Of a stretch of DNA of 9,179 bases, positions 1 through 4,541 are shown piece after piece. The notes below the pieces were generated by a model, which ran no database searches, was not told where the DNA came from, and saw only the letters and a list, made by a program, of their open reading frames with translations. Source of the stretch: UBA4717 sp045577925 (GTDB lineage: Bacteria > Bacillota > Clostridia > Oscillospirales > CAG-272); assembly GCA_045577925.1 (NCBI GenBank), contig JAZNJH010000017.1:1-9179 (forward strand), written 5' to 3'. The first letter of the stretch is position 1; each line of letters starts with the position of its first letter. Position numbers and translations under genes: made by a program.

Positions 1-167
1 GTATTGAGCAGATGTGCGAAATACTCAGCATCAGCACAAAGACCGGTTATCGCATCCTGCGTGAAGGCAAGATCTGTTGCCTCAAAGTCGGCAGAGCCTA
101 TCGTATTCCGAAGGCTCATCTTTTCACTTATCTCTGCATTGGATGTGGAGAAGCAGTCACGGCGTAA
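1..167 (+). CDS. Excisionase-type small HTH DNA-binding protein (3' part only)
   Basis: The reading frame is open from the window edge (first whole codon at 3) to TAA at 165-167, giving 54 visible residues, with the start outside the window. The visible part resembles the HTH_17/excisionase family: a STKTGYRILREGKI helix-turn-helix stretch followed by a VGRAYRIPKAHL wing. These proteins of about 60-70 aa bend attachment-site DNA and bias a tyrosine recombinase toward excision. It lies about 120 bp upstream of the integrase gene on the same strand, the usual xis-int order of Tn916-like elements. The C-terminus (LCIGCGEAVTA) carries two cysteines two residues apart, which I cannot interpret. 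Family assignment rests on sequence character and context. A MerR-like small regulator is the alternative. Confidence 0.72.
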   Translation, partial: IEQMCEILSISTKTGYRILREGKICCLKVGRAYRIPKAHLFTYLCIGCGEAVTA

Positions 168-229
168 GGCTTGGACTCAAAAAGTTTACAAAAATGTGCG
201 TCAGAGGTCCTCCAATTCGAACCCGGTTC

Positions 230-238
230 TGGTATAAT
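230..238 (+). promoter_or_regulatory. Candidate extended -10 promoter for the integrase gene
   Basis: TGG followed by TATAAT (233-238) forms an extended -10 element 50 bp upstream of the integrase ATG. No good -35 is present at the expected distance, as is common for extended -10 promoters. CCCGGT occurs at 222-227 and again at 244-249, flanking the -10, which could be a regulator site. The function is inferred from sequence only. Confidence 0.45.
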
Positions 239-263
239 AGGATCCCGGTATTAGGTAGGTGTC

Positions 264-283
264 TCTGCTACGCAGAAGGAGGA
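264..283 (+). promoter_or_regulatory. Small hairpin and strong ribosome site ahead of int
   Basis: TCTGC (264-268), loop TAC and GCAGA (272-276) form a 5-bp stem directly before the Shine-Dalgarno GGAGG at about 279-283. The SD lies about 6 nt before ATG 289, which fixes that start over the in-frame GTG at 259 that lacks such a site. The hairpin next to the SD could modulate translation, but it is short. Confidence 0.55.
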
Positions 284-288
284 TAATT

Positions 289-1449
289 ATGGTAGCAGGA
301 CATCTCCGCGAAAAAAGCGGATATTACTACGCCGTGTTGAACTACACCGATTCTCTCGGAAAAAGAAAGACCAAGTGGATTTCCACCGGACTTACTGTTA
401 AGGGAAACAAAAAACGCGCCGAAGCAATCCTGATGGATGCACGACGCAATTTCAATCCCGAAGAGCCGAAGGTCATGAATGGAGACATTCTGTTCGCGGA
501 CTACATGGAAAAATGGCTCGACATTATCAAAAGCTCGGTTGCAGTCCCGACATTCGCTTCATACTCGACTACGGTCAAGAAGATCGTAGCACCGTACTTC
601 CGTGAAAAGGAAGTTACACTCAAGAATCTGACCGCAAAGGATATTCAGGAGTTTTACCTTCGTGAGCTTGAGCGTGTCAGCGCATCCTCGGTTATTCATT
701 ATCATGCCAACATTCACAAGGCTCTCAAGTATGCCGTGAAGATTGACCTGATTGATGTAAACCCGGCAGATAAGGTTGAGCGTCCGAAGAAAGACCGCTA
801 TGTTGGCAGCTTCTATGATGCCGATGAGGTCAACGCTCTCTTTGAAGCAGCTAAAGGAACGAAACTTGAGTTTCCGATTCTGTTCGGTGCATTCTACGGT
901 CTGCGTCGCAGTGAGGCAATCGGTCTGAAATGGGATGCCATTGACTTTGATCAGAACACGATCACCATCAGACACACTGTTACTTCGTGTGATCTTGACG
1001 GCAAGCGCGTCCTTGTAGCAGCCGACACTACGAAGACCAAATCAAGTATGAGAACACTTCCTCTCGTACCTTTTATGAGAGAAAGACTTCTCGCACTCAG
1101 GGAAGAGCAGAAGGAAAACCGTCGCTTGTGCGGACGCAGTTACATCAAGGACTATGTAGATTATGTTTGCGTCAATGAGATTGGCGATCTCATCAAGCCC
1201 CACTATGTTACTGAGAGCTTTCCGAAGCTACTCAAGGCAAACGGGCTGAGACCGGTCAGATATCATGACCTCAGACATAGCTGTGCCTCGTTGCTTCTTG
1301 CGAATGGTGTTCCCATGAAGCAGATTCAGGAATGGCTTGGTCACAGCGACTTCTCAACAACGGCTAACATCTACGCACATCTGGATTACAGCTCGAAGCT
1401 GACTTCGGCTGACGCGATGCTCAATGGTTTGGGTCTTGTTCCGAACTAA
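289..1449 (+). CDS. int: Tyrosine recombinase/integrase of a Tn916-like integrative element
   Basis: This 386-aa site-specific recombinase is expected to integrate and excise the element whose end lies here. Residues about 10-60 match the AP2-like arm-binding domain (YYYAVLNYTDSLGKRKTKWIST). Residues about 65-165 form the SAM-like core-binding domain, and about 175-386 the catalytic domain. Catalytic residues are visible: R206 in GLRRSE, a candidate lysine at 249/251 in TKTKSS, H326 and R329 in HDLRH, H352 in LGHSD, and nucleophile Y362 in NIYAHLD. Length is normal for the family (about 380-400 aa), with no frameshift. The start at 289 is chosen for its GGAGG. The gene ends 46 bp from the 3' end of tRNA-Ser(CGA), the usual int-next-to-attachment-site layout, so this tRNA is the likely target. 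Only one end of the element is in the window, so its type (ICE or prophage) cannot be told. Confidence 0.95.
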   Translation: MVAGHLREKSGYYYAVLNYTDSLGKRKTKWISTGLTVKGNKKRAEAILMDARRNFNPEEPKVMNGDILFADYMEKWLDIIKSSVAVPTFASYSTTVKKIVAPYFREKEVTLKNLTAKDIQEFYLRELERVSASSVIHYHANIHKALKYAVKIDLIDVNPADKVERPKKDRYVGSFYDADEVNALFEAAKGTKLEFPILFGAFYGLRRSEAIGLKWDAIDFDQNTITIRHTVTSCDLDGKRVLVAADTTKTKSSMRTLPLVPFMRERLLALREEQKENRRLCGRSYIKDYVDYVCVNEIGDLIKPHYVTESFPKLLKANGLRPVRYHDLRHSCASLLLANGVPMKQIQEWLGHSDFSTTANIYAHLDYSSKLTSADAMLNGLGLVPN

Positions 1450-1487
1450 AAAAGAAAAGCCAGCAGCCGGTAAAACTGGCTACTGGC
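1450..1487 (-). terminator. Intrinsic terminator downstream of tRNA-Ser(CGA)
   Basis: The arms at 1459-1471 and 1475-1487 pair over about 13 positions (one C/A mismatch, one G-T pair) around an AAA loop. Read on the minus strand, the stem is followed by TTTTCTTTTTT, a classic U-tract. It sits 9 bp past the encoded CCA of tRNA-Ser and immediately after the int stop, so it mainly ends the tRNA transcript. It could also stop int transcription, but its plus-strand tail is poor in T. Confidence 0.85.
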
Positions 1488-1495
1488 GGACTTTC

Positions 1496-1584
1496 TGGCG
1501 GAAGCGGTGGGATTCGAACCCACGGACCCTTGCGGATCAACTGATTTCGAGTCAGTCCCGTTATGACCACTTCGATACGCTTCC
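1496..1584 (-). tRNA. tRNA-Ser(CGA), intact; integration target
   Basis: On the minus strand this is an 89-nt class II tRNA. Acceptor GGAAGCG (1578-1584) pairs perfectly with CGCTTCC (1500-1506), followed by discriminator G and encoded CCA (1496-1498). The anticodon loop is CTCGAAA with anticodon CGA at 1547-1549 (plus-strand TCG), inside a TGA/TCA-closed stem. A long variable arm and a T-arm with GTTCGAA are present. It decodes UCG. In many bacteria tRNA-Ser(UGA) can also read UCG, so this gene may tolerate disturbance. Its 3' side abuts the integrase module. Two extra copies of its 5' half lie upstream (1724-1764, 1917-1957), differing from it at C/T and A/G positions in the D-arm region and in the acceptor strand. 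It may therefore be element-supplied or a hybrid rather than the original chromosomal gene. Confidence 0.95.
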
Positions 1585-1616
1585 GTATTTATCTCAACAT
1601 CAGCACCTCAGAAAAC

Positions 1617-1638
1617 GGGGAGAACTGATGGGGAGAAC
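1617..1638. repeat. Direct repeat pair, 13-bp period (candidate integrase arm sites, set A)
   Basis: GGGGAGAAC occurs at 1617-1625 and again at 1630-1638, separated by TGAT. The pair lies about 86-107 bp from the break point at 1724. Tyrosine integrases with an N-terminal AP2-like domain bind short direct repeats of this kind in the arms of their attachment sites. Assignment is by position and spacing only. Confidence 0.5.
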
Positions 1639-1657
1639 AAAGAAAAATATTAAGTTA

Positions 1658-1686
1658 AGAATACCCGAAAAACCCCGTAAAATCAA
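1658..1686 (-). promoter_or_regulatory. Weak candidate promoter for the intact tRNA-Ser
   Basis: On the minus strand TTGATT (1681-1686), 17 bp, then TATTCT (1658-1663) matches four of six bases in each hexamer, about 73 bp upstream of the tRNA 5' end. It matters because the consensus promoter at 1992-2020 is separated from the intact tRNA by two broken copies and a possible terminator. The call is tentative. Confidence 0.25.
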
Positions 1687-1723
1687 GGGATTTCGCAACA
1701 GAGGATTCCCGATAGCGACCACG

Positions 1724-1764
1724 ATTTCGAGTCAGCCCCGTTATGACCGCTTCGATACTTCTCC
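1724..1764 (-). pseudogene. tRNA-Ser(CGA) 5'-half remnant, copy 2
   Basis: These 41 nt equal the 5' half of a tRNA-Ser(CGA): acceptor strand GGAGAAG (1758-1764), D-arm, anticodon-stem 5' strand, and the anticodon loop up to CTCGAAAT. After that the sequence no longer matches any tRNA 3' half, so no anticodon-stem partner, variable arm, T-arm or CCA exists. It differs from copy 3 at only one base and from the intact copy at several. The break at the anticodon loop is where a tyrosine recombinase using the anticodon-loop sublocation would cross over. It cannot make a functional tRNA as it stands. Confidence 0.88.
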
Positions 1765-1798
1765 ATATATGTTTAACAGTTGTCCTAAAAAAGCAAAT

Positions 1799-1821
1799 CT
1801 TTGGGAACTTTCTTTGGGAAC
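1799..1821. repeat. Direct repeat pair, 13-bp period (candidate integrase arm sites, set B)
   Basis: CTTTGGGAAC occurs at 1799-1808 and 1812-1821. Period and distance to the neighbouring break point (about 96-118 bp from 1917) nearly match those of the GGGGAGAAC pair in the other spacer, while the sequence differs. This is what arm sites of two distinct integrases would look like. It is inferred, not demonstrated. Confidence 0.5.
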
Positions 1822-1851
1822 TGCTAAAATCGTAAATATTCAGTTTTTCAA

Positions 1852-1877
1852 AAAATCCAGCAATACAGCGGATTTCA
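1852..1877 (-). terminator. Possible weak terminator between tRNA-Ser copies 3 and 2
   Basis: AAATCC (1856-1861) and GGATTT (1873-1878) pair, with an inner GC/GC continuation after a bulged A. On the minus strand the stem is followed by a run of T. If active, it would stop transcripts from the consensus promoter at 1992-2020 before they reach the intact tRNA-Ser. The stem is short and AT-rich, so confidence is modest. Confidence 0.35.
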
Positions 1878-1916
1878 AGCACTTTTTGAAGAGGATATTT
1901 CCGAAAGTCTTATTTC

Positions 1917-1957
1917 ATTTCGAGTCAGCCCCGTTATGACCGCTTCGATACCTCTCC
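1917..1957 (-). pseudogene. tRNA-Ser(CGA) 5'-half remnant, copy 3 (probably the original chromosomal gene)
   Basis: This 41-nt tRNA-Ser(CGA) 5' half has acceptor strand GGAGAGG (1951-1957) and ends in the anticodon loop at the same base as copy 2. The matching 3' acceptor strand CCTCTCC is nowhere in the window. It sits 35 nt downstream of an exact-consensus promoter, so it is probably the original chromosomal gene, cut at the anticodon loop by integration. Its 3' half should lie at the far end of the integrated DNA, left of this window, if it was not lost. Confidence 0.88.
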
Positions 1958-1969
1958 GTATTAAATTAC

Positions 1970-1986
1970 AGCGCTTATTAAACGCT
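1970..1986. repeat. Imperfect palindrome at the tRNA-Ser transcription start region
   Basis: AGCGCTTATTAAACGCT is a 17-bp dyad with one mismatched pair, located just downstream of the -10 at 1992-1997 on the minus strand. It could be a hairpin at the 5' end of the precursor or a regulator site. Function is unknown. Confidence 0.4.
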
Positions 1987-1991
1987 CAATT

Positions 1992-2020
1992 ATTATATCA
2001 TACGCGAGGACGCTTGTCAA
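1992..2020 (-). promoter_or_regulatory. Consensus sigma-70/sigma-A promoter of the tRNA-Ser locus
   Basis: On the minus strand TTGACA (2015-2020), an exact 17-bp spacer and TATAAT (1992-1997) form a perfect housekeeping promoter, as expected for a stable-RNA gene. It now fires into the broken copy 3. The intact tRNA-Ser lies about 410 nt downstream. Confidence 0.9.
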
Positions 2021-2061
2021 GGAAAAATTAAAATATTGGGTGTAATTTATAACACGAACTA

Positions 2062-2823
2062 TCAGTCAAATGCTAAGCCTAAATACTCAGGTGCGTTCTG
2101 CTCACTTTTGCCAAAACTGTGATACATTGCAAACGGTGTTTCTTCACCGGGTACTCGAAAACTTCCGCTTTTATATCCAAGTGTACCTACGATGTCGGGT
2201 GCTTGTGATGCGTTACCCAAAAGCTCAATGCCGTGCAGGGTGTTCTTTTCAGCGCGCGCCACGAGGACAAAGTCACGTCCGGCATAAAAGCTTGCGTATC
2301 TTCCTAAAAAGTCGAGGTTTTCGCCCTCTTGTATAACTGAGCCGTCGGGCAAATACTGCCGTCTTAGCTTTGCATATTCATCCTTTCCGATTTTAGATAT
2401 TTTAAGCTTTCGCTCGGATTTTTTACATTTCAACTCATTTATATAAGCGCAGGTTTCATAGCCTAAGCGGTTGTAAAAATCGAAAAGCTCTTTGCTTCCG
2501 GGCACAAGAATTGCGCCTGTATATCCTCGGCTTTTTAGCATTATATGCATATCATTCATAAGAATACGGCACAGGCCTTGTCCGCGATATGCTTTTGCCG
2601 TTGCAACTGCATAAACGTATGCTATACGCTTACCGTTATACGTGCAGTCGAACCAATAGAGTGCCGCGGCGGTTATGCCGTCAACTGTTATACGTCTTGA
2701 GCGCTTTGAGGAGAATGCCGTACTGAAAAACTTTTTCAGAAATTCGTCTGAGTCTTCGAATGCTTCTTTCCAAAGCTCTATCAGATCGGTAATATCTTTT
2801 GTTTTTGGATAATCAATAATCAT
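2062..2823 (-). CDS. GNAT-family N-acetyltransferase with extra C-terminal domain
   Basis: This 253-aa protein is predicted to be cytoplasmic and acetyl-CoA dependent. Residues 1-135 form a GNAT fold: the acetyl-CoA motif RGQGLC is at 80-85 after the YVYAVATAKAYR strand, and the SKELFDFYNRLGYE motif lies near 110-123, typical of the last GNAT helix and strand. Residues about 135-253 are a second region that I cannot assign. Single-domain GNATs are about 150 aa, so this is a longer subfamily of unknown substrate. The start at 2823 has a strong GGAGG about 6 nt upstream. The gene overlaps the end of the upstream DUF2156 gene by 11 bp, so the two are translationally coupled. Both proteins have acyl-transfer-type folds, which suggests a shared substrate pathway, but the substrate cannot be read from the sequence. 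Confidence 0.88.
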   Translation of the reverse strand: MIIDYPKTKDITDLIELWKEAFEDSDEFLKKFFSTAFSSKRSRRITVDGITAAALYWFDCTYNGKRIAYVYAVATAKAYRGQGLCRILMNDMHIMLKSRGYTGAILVPGSKELFDFYNRLGYETCAYINELKCKKSERKLKISKIGKDEYAKLRRQYLPDGSVIQEGENLDFLGRYASFYAGRDFVLVARAEKNTLHGIELLGNASQAPDIVGTLGYKSGSFRVPGEETPFAMYHSFGKSEQNAPEYLGLAFD

Positions 2824-3748
2824 ATCCGTCCTCCAACAGGCATGCCCAGCATTTTTCTACCATATGGTGCGGCTTATAGCTTTGCTTTGCTTTTCTGAGC
2901 CCCTCAAGCCCCATGTCTTCTTCGCGGTCAAGGTATTTTACATCAGGGTATTTACTGCGTATATAGTTAGCAAATTCATAATTTATTATCGCGTACGCGC
3001 CGTTAACTCCTGCCTTTGCCTTTTCAAAATGAACGTCAAAGGTGTCATGCGCGAGTCTGCTGCCCAGCGTTACTGCGAGCACTTCGCCGTTATTTTTGAG
3101 TACGAGTCCTTCAAGGCAAAGAGCATTATAGTCACGGAACGCTTTACTTAATGCCGCCTTTTCCATGTGAAAATCAGAATTAGGGTTTTCTTCAAGCTTG
3201 GTTTTGTACCAATCTTCACACATTTCTCTTACTTCTTCAATGTTATCTTCGCTTAATGCCTCCACCGTATAGCTTGGGAAATTTTCTTTAAATTTATTTA
3301 TGTGATTTCGTTTTGCGTGATATTTCTGCCCTTTAAGCTCTGCAAGGTCGTCTATACTGTAAACGTAATCAAACGAGCCCTCGTCACAATGAAATCGGAA
3401 TTTTCCCGGATACAGTTCTTCAAGCGTTTCTTTTGCTTCTTTATTCAGACCTGTTATTCTGCAGGGAATACCTCTTTCTTTTGAATCGGCGATAATTGAG
3501 TCTATGACTTCTTTTTTGTTGCCATGTCCGAGAGGGAAGGGATAAACGCTTCTGCGGTCAAACTGCGAGAAGAGGACGATATGGTCGTGTAAGAGGGCGA
3601 TATTCTGACGTCCCCACAAATAAAGATTAGCAAAGGAAAACTCGCAGCCGTGACCGGACTCCGTTGCAAGATAATCATCATATACCGCCTTATCGCTCAG
3701 AGAAACAGGCTTGAAGTCAATTTTTGTCTGTGTTGAAATAACACCCAT
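2813..3748 (-). CDS. DUF2156 protein (LPG-synthetase C-terminal-like, GNAT-related fold)
   Basis: This 311-aa protein matches the DUF2156 family, related to the C-terminal catalytic domain of MprF-type aminoacyl-phosphatidylglycerol synthases. Family-typical stretches are FSFANLYLWGRQ (38-49), LKGQKYHAKRNHINKFKENF (138-157), and the C-terminal YLDREEDMGLEGLRKAKQSY (272-291). No membrane segment is visible, unlike full MprF, so it is a soluble stand-alone form whose acceptor is unknown. The start at 3748 is chosen because AGGTG precedes it and a perfect promoter lies just upstream. The open frame continues to 4177, but that extension crosses the promoter and hairpin array and is not coding. 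It is the first gene of a two-gene operon with the downstream GNAT gene. Confidence 0.9.
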   Translation of the reverse strand: MGVISTQTKIDFKPVSLSDKAVYDDYLATESGHGCEFSFANLYLWGRQNIALLHDHIVLFSQFDRRSVYPFPLGHGNKKEVIDSIIADSKERGIPCRITGLNKEAKETLEELYPGKFRFHCDEGSFDYVYSIDDLAELKGQKYHAKRNHINKFKENFPSYTVEALSEDNIEEVREMCEDWYKTKLEENPNSDFHMEKAALSKAFRDYNALCLEGLVLKNNGEVLAVTLGSRLAHDTFDVHFEKAKAGVNGAYAIINYEFANYIRSKYPDVKYLDREEDMGLEGLRKAKQSYKPHHMVEKCWACLLEDGYDY

Positions 3749-3781
3749 AAAACACCTTTTAATAGATTTATTTTTAATCCA

Positions 3782-3810
3782 ATTATAAATTATTATGCTA
3801 TCTTTGTCAA
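3782..3810 (-). promoter_or_regulatory. Consensus promoter of the DUF2156-GNAT operon
   Basis: On the minus strand TTGACA (3805-3810), a 17-bp spacer and TATAAT (3782-3787) form a perfect housekeeping promoter, 34 bp upstream of the DUF2156 ATG at 3748. Confidence 0.9.
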
Positions 3811-3835
3811 TATCGTATACTATAAGGTGGAAAAG

Positions 3836-3863
3836 AAAAAGCACCCTGGTAGCAGTGCTTTTT
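3836..3863 (-). terminator. Left boundary hairpin of the multi-hairpin element
   Basis: AAAAAGCAC (3836-3844) pairs with GTGCTTTTT (3855-3863) around a 10-nt loop. On the minus strand the stem ends in TTTTTCTTTT, so it can act as an intrinsic terminator, shielding the DUF2156 promoter from upstream transcription. It shares its AAAAGCAC/GTGCTTTT arms with the right boundary hairpin. Confidence 0.6.
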
Positions 3864-4135
3864 GAGGACAAATCAGTATTATTAAAATTAAAAAAGCGAA
3901 TGAAATATCTCACTTCGTTCGATATGAAATAATTTCCCCCGGGAAATTGTGAAATAGAAAGCTTGCGCTTTCTGTGAAATAAAATTTGCCATTCATATTG
4001 CGAAGGGTATTTCATACACGAAGTGTTGTATGTCATCAATCCGAAGGAAATACACGCTAAAGCGTGATAACATACGCCTACGGCGATTACATGCACCCTA
4101 CGGGTGATTACATACCAATCCTTCGAATTGGATAG

Positions 4136-4163
4136 AAAAAAGCACTTCAAAAGAAGTGCTTTT
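4136..4163 (-). terminator. Intrinsic terminator of the tRNA-Gly/Val operon; right boundary hairpin
   Basis: AAAAGCACTTC (4138-4148) pairs perfectly with GAAGTGCTTTT (4153-4163) around an AAAA loop. On the minus strand it is followed by a T-run. It starts two bases after the encoded CCA of tRNA-Val, so it ends the tRNA transcript. The plus-strand side also has TTTTCTT, so it may work in both directions. Confidence 0.88.
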
Positions 4164-4165
4164 CT

Positions 4166-4241
4166 TGGTGGGAACAATAGGGCTCGAACCTATGACCCTC
4201 TGCTTGTAAGGCAGATGCTCTCCCAGCTGAGCTATGCTCCC
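4166..4241 (-). tRNA. tRNA-Val(TAC)
   Basis: This 76-nt tRNA has CCA encoded (4166-4168) and discriminator A. The acceptor is GGGAGCA/TGTTCCC with one G-U pair. The anticodon loop is CTTACAA with anticodon TAC inside a TCTGC/GCAGA stem, and the T-loop is TTCGAGC. It reads GUA and other GUN codons. It is the second gene of a two-tRNA operon, 3 bp downstream of tRNA-Gly. Confidence 0.96.
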
Positions 4242-4244
4242 ATA

Positions 4245-4320
4245 TGGAGCGGATTACGGGGCTCGAACCCGCCACCTCGACCTTGGCAAGGTCGCGCTCT
4301 ACCAAATGAGCTAAATCCGC
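4245..4320 (-). tRNA. tRNA-Gly(GCC)
   Basis: This 76-nt tRNA has CCA encoded (4245-4247), discriminator T (U in RNA, usual for Gly), and acceptor GCGGATT/AATCCGC fully paired. The anticodon loop is TTGCCAA with anticodon GCC in a CGACC/GGTCG stem. It reads GGC/GGU and is the first gene of the tRNA operon, directly behind a perfect promoter. Confidence 0.96.
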
Positions 4321-4338
4321 GTGGTGTGAACGAGATAC

Positions 4339-4367
4339 ATTATACCACACGCATTTTGCTTTGTCAA
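4339..4367 (-). promoter_or_regulatory. Consensus promoter of the tRNA-Gly/Val operon
   Basis: On the minus strand TTGACA (4362-4367), 17 bp, then TATAAT (4339-4344). The tRNA-Gly 5' end is 18 bp downstream. It diverges from the pnuC promoter about 40 bp away. Confidence 0.92.
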
Positions 4368-4406
4368 GAGGAATTTTCGATTTTTTATTATTTATGCGCT
4401 ATATTA

Positions 4407-4435
4407 TTGACTTGCATTTTAAAATGTGATACAAT
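4407..4435 (+). promoter_or_regulatory. Promoter of the pnuC-type gene
   Basis: TTGACT (4407-4412), 17 bp, TACAAT (4430-4435): five of six matches in each hexamer. The expected start near 4442 leaves a leader of about 110 nt before the ATG at 4551, which is the structured region described next. Confidence 0.82.
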
Positions 4436-4441
4436 AAAAAC

Positions 4442-4541
4442 AGTACGAAATATGATTAAACTGCCACCGGGTAGTTATGATGCATAGCATCTGTTTGCAC
4501 GTCGTTAGGTCTTTGAAGACGTGTGGGCAGATGCTTTTTTT
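4442..4541 (+). promoter_or_regulatory. Structured leader with terminator, probable riboswitch/attenuator of unassigned class
   Basis: Three parts are visible. CTGCC/GGTAG forms a hairpin near 4461-4474. GATGC-ATA-GCATC forms a second small hairpin at 4479-4491. A large terminator pairs AGCATCTG (4486-4493) with CAGATGCT (4528-4535) and CACGTC (4498-4503) with GACGTG (4518-4523), followed by seven T at 4535-4541. The second hairpin and the terminator compete for the same GCATC, a classic switch design. The T-run touches the ribosome site GAGGTG (4542-4547), so readthrough directly controls expression. I see no TPP motif (CUGAGA/ACCUGA) and no FMN (RFN) motif. NAD+-II riboswitches are known before pnuC genes, but I cannot match this one from memory. 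Confidence 0.72.

Larger units (their letters stand above)
1585..1723. other. Attachment-arm-like spacer between tRNA-Ser copies 1 and 2
   Basis: This 139-bp spacer has no credible gene. It begins (minus-strand sense) right after the anticodon-loop break of copy 2 and runs to the 5' end of the intact tRNA. It contains the direct repeat GGGGAGAAC at 1617-1625 and 1630-1638 (13-bp period), which resembles paired integrase arm sites. It also contains an AT-rich stretch and a GGGATTT/AAACCCC-type imperfect dyad around 1669-1693. I infer that it is the end of a former or partial integrated element. Confidence 0.5.
1765..1916. other. Attachment-arm-like spacer between tRNA-Ser copies 2 and 3
   Basis: This 152-bp AT-rich spacer has no credible gene. 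It starts (minus-strand sense) exactly at the anticodon-loop break of copy 3 and ends at the 5' end of copy 2. It contains the direct repeat CTTTGGGAAC twice with a 13-bp period (1799-1821) and a hairpin with a T-tail near 1852-1877. It parallels the other spacer in length and organisation but not in sequence, consistent with the end of a different element. Confidence 0.5.
3836..4163. repeat. Multi-hairpin intergenic element bounded by related terminal hairpins
   Basis: This 328-bp stretch has no gene but a chain of short hairpins separated by GAAATA- or GATTACAT-like linkers. Examples are AATTTCCC/GGGAAATT (3931-3948), AGAAAGC-TTGC-GCTTTCT (3956-3973), ACAC-GAA-GTGT (4016-4026), CACGC-TAAA-GCGTG (4053-4066), CGCC-TAC-GGCG (4075-4085), CACCC-TAC-GGGTG (4094-4106) and CCAAT/ATTGG (4115-4131). 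Linkers read GAAATA in the left half and ATTACAT or TTTCAT in the right half. Both ends carry AAAAGCAC/GTGCTTTT hairpins (3836-3863, 4138-4163). It resembles multi-hairpin intergenic repeats I associate with gut Clostridia, but I know no established name for it. It may be a non-autonomous repeat, a decayed array, or a structured RNA. Confidence 0.7.

Noticed and set aside
205..232. tRNA-like fragment around AATTCGAACCC upstream of int
   Set aside because: It resembles a T-loop, but no T-stem, acceptor or CCA can be paired around it. Probably chance.
559..975. Minus-strand open frame inside int
   Set aside because: It is a shadow of the integrase coding sequence, without a start signal or recognisable domain.
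1424..1939. Plus-strand open frame of 171 codons over the tRNA-Ser region
   Set aside because: It overlaps the intact tRNA and both remnants, starts inside int, and has no ribosome site.
3895..4135. Multi-hairpin region as a CRISPR array
   Set aside because: There is no constant direct repeat of 23-40 bp, the stems differ in sequence, spacing is too short, and no cas genes are present.
3749..4177. N-terminal extension of the DUF2156 frame, giving a protein of about 454 aa
   Set aside because: It runs through the perfect promoter and the hairpin array, and the extra residues look like translated non-coding DNA. The ATG at 3748 has a ribosome site.
4104..4487. Plus-strand open frame across the two tRNA genes
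   Set aside because: It is entirely made of antisense tRNA, promoter and leader sequence.
4442..4541. TPP, FMN or T-box identity for the pnuC leader
   Set aside because: The TPP, RFN and T-box consensus motifs are not visible, so no known class was assigned.
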